Assembly: GCF_002843235.3 (NCBI RefSeq)
Contig: NZ_CP031123.2
Span: 124,001 to 188,000 of the forward strand
Direction: 5' to 3'
Length of the DNA: 64,000 nucleotides
From: Providencia huaxiensis
GTDB taxonomy: Bacteria; Pseudomonadota; Gammaproteobacteria; Enterobacterales; Enterobacteriaceae
In this document: one piece after another, positions 1 to 8,125 of the stretch
Position numbering within the stretch: position 1 is the first letter of the stretch
Layout of the letters: each line of letters begins with the position of its first letter
Made by a program: the position numbers and the translations under genes
Notes under the pieces: model-generated
Databases searched by the model: none
What the model saw: only the letters and a program-made list of their open reading frames with translations
Told to the model about the DNA's origin: nothing

Positions 1-590
1 TAGCCCTAGTCACATACTTGTGTATGCTCCTAGGGTCTAACGCATTTGCCGCCTTGCGACAGCACAAACTATTTAGCGTATTGGTGTTGGTCATATTTTG
101 CACTGTCGCGGTGTTGGCTTCATGCATTAGCCCTAGTCACATACTTGTGTATGCTCCTAGGGTCTAACGCATTTGCCGCCTTGCGACAGCACAAACTATT
201 TAGCGTATTGGTGTTGGTCATATTTTGCACTGTCGCGGTGTTGGCTTCATGCATTAGCCCTAGTCACATACTTGTGTATGCTCCTAGGGTCTAACGCATT
301 TGCCGCCTTGCGACAGCACAAACTATTTAGCGTATTGGTATTGGTCATATTTTGCACTGTCGCGGTGTTGGCTTCATGCATTAGCCCTAGTCACATACTT
401 GTGTATGCTCCTAGGGTCTAACGCATTTGCCGCCTTGCGACAGCACAAACTATTTAGCGTATTGGTGTTGGTCATATTTTGCACTGTCGCGGTGTTGGCT
501 TCATGCGTTAGCCCTAGTCACATACTTGTGTATGCTCCTAGGGTCTAACGCATTTGCCGCCTTGCGACAGCATAAACAATTTAGCGTATT
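1..590. repeat. ERIC tandem array, 127-bp period, five cores
   Basis: Five near-identical copies of a 127-bp unit are seen. The palindromic core CACATACTTGTGTATG occurs at 11, 138, 265, 392 and 519. Each unit has outer arms of the type CTGTCGCGGTGTTGGCTTC and GCCGCCTTGCGACAG, so a transcript would form a long imperfect hairpin. The core resembles the central segment of enterobacterial ERIC/IRU elements, and 127 bp is the classical ERIC length. The first unit is cut by the window edge, so the true copy number is unknown. Units differ by only a few bases, for example at 338 and 507, which suggests recent expansion or homogenisation. Open frames of 82 codons run through the array but are a by-product of the repeat. 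Confidence 0.9.
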
Positions 591-600
591 GGCAATACAC

Positions 601-1116
601 TTACTCTTCTTGTTCTTGCCAATTAGTAATATCTAGAACTAGTTCACATTCATCATCCATATAAGCGCCTGTTGGGACAAAACCCAGCTTCTTGTAGAAT
701 TCAAATGGGCTCTCTTCCCCTTCACCACAGCTATTATAAAGGCGTGGATAACCTTTTCTTTTTAAATACTGAATGACTTGTACCAAGGCTTCTCGGCCAA
801 ATCCTAGCTTTTGGTAGGGCTCTGCAATCATGAAACGCCAAAGCATAATGCCATCATATTCTAATTCATCATCATCTAGCCCTGAATGGAGCATGATGAA
901 ACCGACAGGGACATCATCAGCGTAAATGCCTCGGTACCATGCACAATCAGAAAATTGGGCTTCCACCATGGAATAGGCATTGTCAGCCACCATATTACGC
1001 TGTGCTTCACTAAGTGTATGACTTAGTAAGCAAATTTCAGAAAAATTATCTGCGGTGACTTTTTGTAGGGTAACCAGTGAATTTTCATCTAATTCGGGTT
1101 CGATGAGCTCTTTCAT
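601..1116 (-). CDS. GNAT-family N-acetyltransferase
   Basis: This 171-residue protein resembles the GNAT acetyltransferases, which move an acetyl group from acetyl-CoA to an amine. The pyrophosphate-binding loop is visible as QKLGFGREAL around residues 102-111. It is followed by the usual C-terminal strand-helix block ending in EFYKKLGFVPTG. The overall layout resembles small diamine or spermidine acetyltransferases, but the substrate cannot be read from the sequence. The ATG at 1116 has an AAGGAAAT ribosome site just upstream. The gene stands alone, and its stop lies about ten bases from the ERIC array, so that array may act as its transcription end. The family is fairly sure and the substrate is open. 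Confidence 0.8.
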   Translation of the reverse strand: MKELIEPELDENSLVTLQKVTADNFSEICLLSHTLSEAQRNMVADNAYSMVEAQFSDCAWYRGIYADDVPVGFIMLHSGLDDDELEYDGIMLWRFMIAEPYQKLGFGREALVQVIQYLKRKGYPRLYNSCGEGEESPFEFYKKLGFVPTGAYMDDECELVLDITNWQEQEE

Positions 1117-1284
1117 AACATTTCCTTCGACAGAATATTGACCATAATCATCAGTGATGGGCTATTTTTATTATTGTTGTTGAACATAATTAAATATTAG
1201 AAATTTGCGATATGGATATAAATCAATCAACCAGAGATTTCACGACCAGTCAATGACTTAATTGTGGCTATGTAAGCGGGGTCT

Positions 1285-1322
1285 AAAAAGTGATGGCAAC
1301 TTACTTAAGTGTCAGTTGCCAT
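1285..1322 (-). terminator. Rho-independent terminator of rdgC
   Basis: A 9-bp perfect inverted repeat, ATGGCAACT and AGTTGCCAT at 1293-1301 and 1314-1322, is followed on the minus strand by a run of Ts at 1285-1289. It lies about 30 bp past the rdgC stop. Confidence 0.75.
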
Positions 1323-1353
1323 TGTGAGAGCAATAGGGGATATGAAGAAAAAT

Positions 1354-2259
1354 TTAGTGTTCGGCTTCGCCACCTAATACATCAATCAAGCGAGCGATTA
1401 ATGCACTAAGTTCACTTGTCATTAAGACGTAATCAGCATCAAATTTTTGAGCGTAGTCTTCTTTAGCGATGTCATCATTTTGGTCTTTTAATGTATCACT
1501 AAATTTGAGGCGTTTTAGAGAACCATCGTCAGATAACATAAACTGGATACGCTCTTCCCAATCTAAGGCCAGTTTGGTTACGAGTTTACCTGCTTCAATA
1601 TGGGTGGCGATTTCATCAGAAATTAGCTCTTGCTTCTTACAGCGGATAATACCACCTTCTTCTAAGATAGCTTTTAGCTCCGCTTCATCCATAACTGCAA
1701 AACCTTGTGGTAATGAACCAGAACGGATCCACTCCGTGAGTGTTAGCTCAATGGGGTCTTTAAAAGTAAGAGGGACGACGGGTAAAGAACCTAAGCTTTT
1801 ACGTAGTAAGGCTAAATTGTCTTCTGCGCGTTTTGCGCTTGCAGCATCAACAATAATTAATTGATTTACAGTATCAATCCAAATGTAGGTTTTGCTAAAT
1901 TTACTGAATGCGCGAGGAAGGAGAGCATGAACGACTTCATCTTTTAATGAATCTTTTTCAGTTTTCTTCAGCTTACGGCCTTGCTCAGCTTCTAATTTTT
2001 CAATTTTATCCTGTAATTCTTGTTTTATTACAGGAGATGGCAGCATTTTTTCTTCTTTTTTGGCACAAATAAGAATTTGGTTACCCGCTACATGCGTCAG
2101 GGCATCTCCCCCATTCATCGGTGAAACCCAACCCGTTTGCATCATATCTTGGCTACCACAAGGGTGATAGGCGAGGGCGGCAAGCTGTTTCTCTAAATCA
2201 TCTGCGGAGAGTGCCAAATCCCGATTTAGGCGATAGACTAATATATTCTTGAACCACAT
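1354..2259 (-). CDS. rdgC: Recombination-associated protein RdgC
   Basis: The 301-residue product matches RdgC in length (about 303 in E. coli) and in its characteristic start [14 protein letters not shown]. RdgC is a nucleoid-associated, ring-shaped DNA-binding protein that modulates RecA-dependent recombination and replication restart. The N-terminal half shows the conserved GWVSPM segment near residue 43. The acidic, helical C-terminal half fits the family. The gene is divergent from mak, the arrangement found in E. coli, which supports the call. It has its own terminator and appears to be monocistronic. Confidence 0.95.
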   Translation of the reverse strand: MWFKNILVYRLNRDLALSADDLEKQLAALAYHPCGSQDMMQTGWVSPMNGGDALTHVAGNQILICAKKEEKMLPSPVIKQELQDKIEKLEAEQGRKLKKTEKDSLKDEVVHALLPRAFSKFSKTYIWIDTVNQLIIVDAASAKRAEDNLALLRKSLGSLPVVPLTFKDPIELTLTEWIRSGSLPQGFAVMDEAELKAILEEGGIIRCKKQELISDEIATHIEAGKLVTKLALDWEERIQFMLSDDGSLKRLKFSDTLKDQNDDIAKEDYAQKFDADYVLMTSELSALIARLIDVLGGEAEH

Positions 2260-2462
2260 GAAAAACCTACCTTTGTTGATAAATAGCCAGTTAGAGCAGG
2301 GGGCTATGATAGCGAATTGTCTGTTATTAAGCGAAAAAAAATACGTTGTTGTTGAGCGTTGCTATCATTTGATGAGTTAGCTATTGATAATCCGCTTCAA
2401 AACAAGCCATCATAACGATAGAAACCCTGATATAAAAACCTTGAATAGTAGAGAGCATCATA

Positions 2463-3368
2463 ATGAGAATCGGTATTGATCTTGGTGGAACCAAAATTGA
2501 AGTTATTGCATTGGATGACAGTGGCAATACTTTGTTTCGTAAACGTATTCCAACACCTCGTGGTGACTATGATGCGACACTCAAAGCGATAGCGAGTTTA
2601 GTGGCGGATGCAGAAACCGCGACGGGGTTGTCAGGTAGTGTTGGTATTGGGATCCCTGGAACCTTGTCTCCAGTGACAGGAAAAGTTAAAAACGCCAATT
2701 CCACATGGCTTAATGGCAAACCGTTCGATGCTGATTTGAGCTATTTATTAAATCGTGAAATAAAAATGGCGAATGACGCTAATTGCCTAGCTGTCTCAGA
2801 AGCGGTTGATGGCGCAGGAGCAGGCGAGAAAGTCGTGTTTGCTGTTATTATCGGAACCGGTTGTGGCGCAGGGATTGCGATAAATGGTCAGGTGCATTCA
2901 GGGGGAAATGGCGTTGCAGGGGAATGGGGGCATAACCCTTTACCATGGCAAGATGAGCAAGATAGGCAATTTCTAGCATCAGAAAGCTGTTATTGTGGGC
3001 TGACGGGGTGTACTGAATTATTTGTCTCAGGCACAGGTTTTATGGCTGACTACACGAAACTGTCAGGGTGCAAAAAAACGGGAATGGAAATCGTTGAATT
3101 AGCGCAAATAGGGGATGAACATGCCGTCATCGCACTCGAAAACTACCTTAATCGCCTCGCAAAAGCCCTCGGGCAAGCCATTAATATGTTAGACCCAGAT
3201 GTGATAGTGCTAGGGGGCGGAATGAGTAATGTTGATTACTTATATGAGGCGCTGTCTGAAAGGATCCGTCAATGGGTGTTTGGTGGGGAGTGTGATACAC
3301 CAATTCGTAAAGCGGTGCATGGCGATTCGAGTGGGGTTCGCGGAGCTGCTTGGTTGTTTTCGTCCTAA
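2463..3368 (+). CDS. mak: ROK-family fructokinase Mak
   Basis: The 301-residue ROK sugar kinase is very close to E. coli Mak (YajF), which phosphorylates fructose with ATP in the cytoplasm. The N-terminal phosphate loop is GIDLGGTK (residues 4-11). The catalytic region reads [12 protein letters not shown] near 101-112, and the sugar-contact motif EWGHNPLPW is near 154-162. The ROK zinc cluster CYCGLTGC is near residue 178. The C-terminal adenosine motif is [10 protein letters not shown]. The neighbourhood (divergent rdgC) is also that of mak. The stop codon lies inside the first arm of an ERIC element, which probably supplies the transcript end. Confidence 0.93.
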   Translation: MRIGIDLGGTKIEVIALDDSGNTLFRKRIPTPRGDYDATLKAIASLVADAETATGLSGSVGIGIPGTLSPVTGKVKNANSTWLNGKPFDADLSYLLNREIKMANDANCLAVSEAVDGAGAGEKVVFAVIIGTGCGAGIAINGQVHSGGNGVAGEWGHNPLPWQDEQDRQFLASESCYCGLTGCTELFVSGTGFMADYTKLSGCKKTGMEIVELAQIGDEHAVIALENYLNRLAKALGQAINMLDPDVIVLGGGMSNVDYLYEALSERIRQWVFGGECDTPIRKAVHGDSSGVRGAAWLFSS

Positions 3369-3470
3369 TTTACGCTGTCGCGGTGTTGGCTTCATTCAGT
3401 CACTCTAGTCACATACTTATGTATGCTCCTAGAGATGACCTCATTTTGCCGCCTAGCGACAGCGTAAATT
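3367..3470. repeat. ERIC element at the 3' end of mak
   Basis: The outer ends form a perfect 14-bp inverted repeat, AATTTACGCTGTCG at 3367 and CGACAGCGTAAATT at 3457. The centre is CACATACTTATGTATG. The element begins within the mak stop codon, so the end of mak mRNA would fold into this hairpin. Confidence 0.88.
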
Positions 3471-3493
3471 AGTTAGAAAATAGAGCCAATGGG

Positions 3494-3594
3494 ATGGTAG
3501 CGGTGTTGGCTTCATTCGGTTACTCGGGTCACATACTTGTGTATGCTCCCCGAGATACCCTCTTTTGCCGCCTTGCCACAACTCGAATTATTTA
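3494..3594. repeat. Second, degenerate ERIC element
   Basis: The core CACATACTTGTGTATG is flanked by GCGGTGTTGGCTTCATTC on the left and TTTTGCCGCCTTGCCACA on the right. The outer left arm has decayed. It follows the first element after about 24 bp but differs from it at many bases, so it is not a recent tandem copy. Confidence 0.8.
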
Positions 3595-3662
3595 GAAAAA
3601 ATACTTAGTTTCTAATCAAATAAAGGTTCTTTAGGAAAAATATTTGGTTTCTAATCAAGTGA
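3591..3662. repeat. Two 33-bp direct repeats, 39-bp period
   Basis: The segments starting at 3591 and 3630 share the pattern TTTAG-AAAAATA-TT-GTTTCTAATCAA with few differences. A third partial copy starts near 3671. The function is unknown. Confidence 0.6.
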
Positions 3663-4166
3663 GAAATCTTTAGAAAACTAATGATTAAATAATCATCTTT
3701 TATTTCTTAAATTAAATTTAGATTAATTGAAAATAATTTGATGGATGGATTTATAAAATAAAAATGGATAAGAAAAATCCCTGTGTTTTATTGGTGAAAT
3801 AAAACACGGGGATTTAAGTTAAATAAACTTCTGTAATGCTAAGTGATATAAATCACAGTTCTTTTTTTCCTTCGAAAAATATTCATCAATCCTGAATGGA
3901 ATAATGGGAGTTAATTAAGGTGAATTTGTCATCATTAATTCATTTTTGTGAGCTATATAAAAATCAAGCCCAATAAAAAGATGAAAACCGTGATTTAGTC
4001 ACAAAAAATAGTTACTGTTTGCAGTGTATTATCATTAAAAATTGACATCATGCACATAGTGTAAAATTTTAATGCTATTTTTGTTGTTTATTTGTTCAAT
4101 TTTACAAGATAGGTACTCAGATTTGAGAGGCAATTTTCTCTCAATAATGGCAACTAAGGGGATTAC
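3663..4166 (+). promoter_or_regulatory. Long AT-rich cpdB upstream region
   Basis: No gene is visible here. Two structures stand out. One is an 18-bp stem with a single G-U pair and a 5-base loop at 3775-3815 (arms AAATCCCTGTGTTTTATT and AATAAAACACGGGGATTT). The other is AGTGA-TATAAA-TCACA at 3842-3857, which matches a CRP site with one mismatch and also contains an FNR-like TGAT-N4-ATCA core. Regulation of cpdB from this point is inference. The CRP-like site lies about 310 bp before the start codon. Confidence 0.45.
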
Positions 4167-6116
4167 ATGAATAAAGTATTAAAACTTTCAACACTTGCTA
4201 TGTTAGTCGCATTTAATGCGAACGCAGCAACGGTTGATTTACGCGTAATGGAAACATCAGATGTTCACAGCAACCTCGTTGACTTTGATTATTATAGAGA
4301 CAAGCCGACAGAGCAATTTGGTTATGTACGTACTGCAACATTAATTAAAGCCGCTAAACAAGAAGCAACAAACTCAGTATTAGTGGACAACGGAGATTTA
4401 ATCCAAGGTAGCCCATTAGCAGACTACATAGTAGGTGAAGGTTTAAAAGACGGTGAATCTCACCCAGCACATAAACTTTTAAATACTATGGGTTATACCG
4501 TAGGTAACTTCGGTAACCATGAGTTTAACTTTGGATTAGAATTCTTACATAAAGCCATTGATGGCGCAAAATTCCCATACATTAACGCCAATATTATTGA
4601 TGCAAAAACGGGTGAAAACTACTTTAACCCATACATTATTGTCGATACACCAGTTAAAGATAGAGACGGCAAAACGCACACTATCAAGATTGGTTATATT
4701 GGTTTTGTTCCCCCACAAATCCTTATTTGGGATAAACCAAACTTAGAAGGCAAGGTTTTAGTCAACGATATCACTGAAACTGCGAAAAAATTTGTACCGC
4801 AAATGAAAAAAGAGGGTGCAGATTTAGTTGTTGCTATCCCTCACTCTGGTTTCTCTCAAGAGCCATATAAAGCAATGGCTGAAAACTCAGTTTATTACCT
4901 CAGCGAAGTTCCGGGTATCGACGCTATCATGTTTGGTCACTCACACGGCGTGTTCCCTAGCAAAGATTTCAGTGATATCAAAGGTGTTGATGTTGCAAAA
5001 GGGACAGTGAATGGCGTACCAGCTGTCATGCCAGGGCAGTGGGGTGACCATTTAGGTGTGGTTGATTTAGTCGTCAATAATGATGATGGTGCATGGAAAG
5101 TAGTTGATGCAACCGCTCACGCACGCCCTGTCTACGATAAGCCAAATAAGAAAGCCTTGGTTGAGCGTGATGGCGAACTGGCGAAAATTATTGAACAAGA
5201 ACACCAGGATACCCGCAAGTTTGTTGGAAAACATATCGGTAAAGCGTCCGAAAACATGTACAGCTTCTTAGCATTGGTTCAAAGTGACCCAACTGTACAA
5301 ATCGTGAATGATGCTCAAGTCGATTACACCAAAAACTTTATTCAAGGTGACCCAGATCTGGCTGATTTACCTGTTCTTGCAGCTGCTGCACCATTTAAAG
5401 CTGGTGGACGTAAAAACTCACCAACTGAATTTATTGAAGTTGAAAAAGGTGATTTAACTTTCCGTAATGCCGCTGACTTATATTTATATCCAAATACGTT
5501 AGTTGTAGTGAAAGCGACAGGCGCCGATGTTGTTGAATGGTTAGAATGTTCTGCGGGAATGTTCAATCAAATCAATCCACAATCAACAGCACCACAAAGC
5601 TTATTGAATTGGAATGGTTTCAGAACTTATAACTTCGATACAATTAGTGGTGTAAATTACCAAATCGACCTGACTCAACCCGCGAAATACGATGTTGATT
5701 GCCAAACAGTCAACAAAGATGCTAACCGAATCAAAAATGTAACCTACCAAGGTAAGCCGATTGATCCAAAAGCAACCTTCTTAGTGGCAACGAATAACTA
5801 CCGTGGCTACGGCGGTAAATTTGCGGGAACAGGTGATAATAATGTCGCATTTGCATCTCCAGATGAAAACCGTTCTATTTTAGCGGCTTATATTGCTAAA
5901 GAGTCTAAAGATAAAGGACAAATTGCGACTAAAGCCGCGAATAATTGGTCATTCACTCCAATTAAAACAGACAAAAAACTGGATGTTCGCTTTGAAACTG
6001 CACCAAGTGAAAAAGCAGCAAAATTCATCAAAGAGAATGCACAGTATCCGATGAAACAAGTCGGTACCGATGAAATTGGTTTCGCTATTTATCAAATAGA
6101 TTTAACCGAGAAGTAA
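4167..6116 (+). CDS. cpdB: Periplasmic 2',3'-cyclic-nucleotide 2'-phosphodiesterase / 3'-nucleotidase
   Basis: The 649-residue precursor matches CpdB (647 in E. coli), which converts extracellular 2',3'-cyclic nucleotides to nucleosides and phosphate in the periplasm. A signal peptide covers residues 1-20 and ends NANA. The metallophosphoesterase motifs are METSDVHSN (28-36), DNGDLIQGS (74-82), GNFGNHEF (113-120), PHSGFS and FGHSHGVF. Together they give the two-metal site. The C-terminal half is the 5'-nucleotidase substrate-binding domain, with the NNYRGYGG segment. The ATG is preceded by AAGGGGAT. The gene stands alone and is followed by a clear terminator. Confidence 0.95.
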   Translation: MNKVLKLSTLAMLVAFNANAATVDLRVMETSDVHSNLVDFDYYRDKPTEQFGYVRTATLIKAAKQEATNSVLVDNGDLIQGSPLADYIVGEGLKDGESHPAHKLLNTMGYTVGNFGNHEFNFGLEFLHKAIDGAKFPYINANIIDAKTGENYFNPYIIVDTPVKDRDGKTHTIKIGYIGFVPPQILIWDKPNLEGKVLVNDITETAKKFVPQMKKEGADLVVAIPHSGFSQEPYKAMAENSVYYLSEVPGIDAIMFGHSHGVFPSKDFSDIKGVDVAKGTVNGVPAVMPGQWGDHLGVVDLVVNNDDGAWKVVDATAHARPVYDKPNKKALVERDGELAKIIEQEHQDTRKFVGKHIGKASENMYSFLALVQSDPTVQIVNDAQVDYTKNFIQGDPDLADLPVLAAAAPFKAGGRKNSPTEFIEVEKGDLTFRNAADLYLYPNTLVVVKATGADVVEWLECSAGMFNQINPQSTAPQSLLNWNGFRTYNFDTISGVNYQIDLTQPAKYDVDCQTVNKDANRIKNVTYQGKPIDPKATFLVATNNYRGYGGKFAGTGDNNVAFASPDENRSILAAYIAKESKDKGQIATKAANNWSFTPIKTDKKLDVRFETAPSEKAAKFIKENAQYPMKQVGTDEIGFAIYQIDLTEK

Positions 6117-6138
6117 TCTAAACATATTGATATCATTC

Positions 6139-6165
6139 AAGCCTACCTACGGGTGGGCTTTTTAG
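6139..6165 (+). terminator. Terminator of cpdB
   Basis: The stem AAGCCTACC / GGTGGGCTT has 9 pairs including one G-U. It encloses a TACG loop and is followed by TTT. Confidence 0.85.
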
Positions 6166-6238
6166 TGGCTAAATAATTAGCTTGATAAGTAATTTTAGAG
6201 GTGAGAATGCAAAGTAAGAGGGGTGTTAAGGAAATAGC

Positions 6239-6280
6239 GCTCGGAATATTAAGACAATTTTTACATTAAATATTCCGAGC
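6239..6280. other. 12-bp perfect inverted repeat
   Basis: GCTCGGAATATT at 6239 and AATATTCCGAGC at 6269 pair perfectly around an 18-base loop. It lies past the stop of the small minus-strand gene that follows and may end its transcript, although the U-tract is poor. Confidence 0.5.
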
Positions 6281-6308
6281 GGTTATGATTAAGGTAAACA
6301 TTATGGAT

Positions 6309-6608
6309 CTACTCATAAAAGACATTTAACATAGGTAACTTAGTGTGTTTATCATACTCAACTTTTACATACTCAGACTCTACCTTTTGGCCATTTTTTA
6401 AAGAACCTGTTATTGATACATCTTTACCTTTTCGGTAACACGTAATATTAACTCGCTCTTTATGTTCAACTTTGACTGAACATTGTGGCTCATAGATATA
6501 ACCTGAAAATGAAATTGTACCTCCTGATGAGTTATTACTTGCATAGGTGAAAGAACAACTTGAAATGATTATAGTAACAACAAATGTTAGTAAAGATAAA
6601 CCTTTCAT
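6309..6608 (-). CDS. Small secreted protein with fimbrial-like N-terminal motif
   Basis: I do not recognise this gene as a named family. The start is taken as the ATG at 6608 because a strong GGAGGTGG lies just upstream. An alternative start at 6662 would place 18 basic residues before the signal peptide. The 99-residue product has a signal peptide of about 23 residues ending TYA. A mature domain of about 76 residues follows, with GGTISFSGYIYEPQC and a second Cys in NITCYRKGK. The G-T-I-x-F-x-G then Cys pattern resembles the first strand of type 1 pilin domains. The protein is only half a pilin in length and no usher or chaperone gene is nearby, so the pilus link is weak. Confidence 0.6.
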   Translation of the reverse strand: MKGLSLLTFVVTIIISSCSFTYASNNSSGGTISFSGYIYEPQCSVKVEHKERVNITCYRKGKDVSITGSLKNGQKVESEYVKVEYDKHTKLPMLNVFYE

Positions 6609-6985
6609 AGTCCACCTCCTTAATAACACTTTACACGATGGGACGTGTTTTTGTGCTCTCACTTTTAGTGTAGTTCAAATATCTATAATGCAAAACTAAA
6701 AATGAAAATATACTTAGAGTTTAGATGGATGGTTGGTTAATGTATTGATAAATATCAAATTATATGTCTATTGGATTTTTTTGTGATCAATTAATAATCA
6801 GGCGGTAACACGAGTGTAATAATAATAGTATAATTGTGAATGTTTCTTTTTGTTTCGATGAACTATTTTGAGTAAATATGTTTTATTGTGAGTTCAGGTT
6901 AATTTAGAATAAGTGATAATTTTAAATTGGAGGTATCATAAGTGATGATGTTGAATTATTCACTTTGATAATATCAAATAAATGA
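6609..6985. other. AT-rich intergenic stretch, no gene seen
   Basis: The sequence is very AT-rich with no credible reading frame. It must contain the promoter of the small secreted-protein gene, but I cannot fix the -35 and -10 boxes. Confidence 0.5.
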
Positions 6986-7016
6986 AATCCTCTCGTAAAT
7001 ATATTACGAAAGGATT
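6986..7016 (-). terminator. Terminator of nitroreductase gene
   Basis: AATCCTCTCGTAA and TTACGAAAGGATT form a 13-bp stem with one mismatch and a five-base loop. It lies about 25 bp past the stop on the minus strand. Confidence 0.65.
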
Positions 7017-7039
7017 ATTTAAATTCTTAGTATTTTAGT

Positions 7040-7639
7040 TTATTTGAAAACTTTGAAACGAACATCGTCGTCCATAAAGTCTTTATCACCCGCTGGCTCA
7101 TTAATTGAACCAAATACCATTTGAGCGCGTAATATCCAGTTAGCTGGAACATTCCATGCTGTTTGTACGTCATTATCAATCAGTGGATTGTAGTGTTGTA
7201 AAGATGCACCGATATTTTCTTGTGACAATGCAGTCCAGACTGCGAATTGTGCGATACCACTGGCTTGTTCAGACCAAATTGGGAAGTTATCTGCATATAA
7301 AGGGAATTGCTCTTGCAAACCTTTAACAATATCTTGGTCTTCAAAAAACAGAATAGAACCGGCTCCCGCAGCAAAACTATCAATTTTTTGCTCTGTTGAA
7401 GCAAAGGCTTGCTCAGGAACAATTTTACGCAGTGCTTCTTTGGTCATATTCCATAATTTTTGGTGTTCAGCACCAAATAAAATCACGACGCGAGATGTTT
7501 GTGAGTTAAATGATGATGGTGAGTGTTTAACTGCTTCTTTAATTAATCTCGTGACGTGTTCTTCTGATACAGGTAAAGCATCGCCGAGGTTATAGATAGT
7601 ACGACGATTTTTAATCATTTCGATAAATGCGTTAGACAT
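7040..7639 (-). CDS. Nitroreductase-family oxidoreductase (Frm2/Hbn1-like)
   Basis: The 199-residue flavoprotein belongs to the nitroreductase fold, with NRRTIYNLG near residues 11-19 and the flavin-contact segment HSPSSFNSQTSR near 39-50. The HxSxSFNxQxSR pattern and the later GASLQHYNP segment are typical of the Frm2/Hbn1-like branch rather than NfsA or NfsB. Such enzymes bind FMN and reduce nitro compounds or quinones with NAD(P)H. The natural substrate is not known from sequence. The ATG at 7639 is preceded by AGGAGACTAAA. It is a single gene in the position where E. coli carries araJ. Confidence 0.8.
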   Translation of the reverse strand: MSNAFIEMIKNRRTIYNLGDALPVSEEHVTRLIKEAVKHSPSSFNSQTSRVVILFGAEHQKLWNMTKEALRKIVPEQAFASTEQKIDSFAAGAGSILFFEDQDIVKGLQEQFPLYADNFPIWSEQASGIAQFAVWTALSQENIGASLQHYNPLIDNDVQTAWNVPANWILRAQMVFGSINEPAGDKDFMDDDVRFKVFK

Positions 7640-8125
7640 TTTAGTCTCCTAGCTTTTCATTAGCGCACGGCATGTTATTGAATAAATCTTAGAAGCCGTA
7701 GTGTGTTTCAATGGTTATTACTATAACTTGGCGAATGGAAAATCATAGAAAAAAAATTTAACGATAAGGTTCAAATTTTTGCACCAAGTTAATAAAGTGT
7801 TTTTATTTGCTTAAAATCAATATGTTAATGCTAGTTTTTGTGGCGATTTATGGTGATGAACTGCATTAATAAGCACAAAAGAATAATATGTATAGAAAAT
7901 AATTGAGGATAAAATAGATGAGAATGAAAGCGCCTAGGTAGAGTATCAAATTAATCAAAAATAGTACGCTGAAGCGGGCTCAACTTTCTCTACCAATGTA
8001 GGGAATAATAAAGTGGATGCATTTCGTTTTTTAAACAACTTAGCTATCTTTAAATTAGCAGTTAATTTTAGGGGGGGAGTTTTCCCCACCCCGAATAGTC
8101 ACAGAATTGAGTTAAATTATGCGGT
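7640..8125. other. Intergenic region with G/C-rich hairpin
   Basis: No gene is seen. A hairpin at 8071-8092 (GGGGAGTTTTCCCC with flanking G and C runs) lies just past sbcC and is a plausible end for its transcript, although the following U-tract is weak. The same GGGGGAGTTTTCCCC motif recurs after both hok genes. Confidence 0.45.

Noticed and set aside
46..636. Four overlapping 69-82 codon open frames with nearly the same translation
   Set aside because: They are reading frames through the 127-bp ERIC units. The period, absence of ribosome sites and palindromic content argue against proteins.
1469..1864. 131-codon frame opposite rdgC
   Set aside because: It is an antisense shadow of a well-conserved gene. 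Ser/Ile-rich composition mirrors the coding strand.
4013..4080. TTGACA-based promoter for cpdB at 4042
   Set aside because: The -35 is perfect, but no good -10 lies at 16-18 bp. The best TAAAAT is only 14 bp away.
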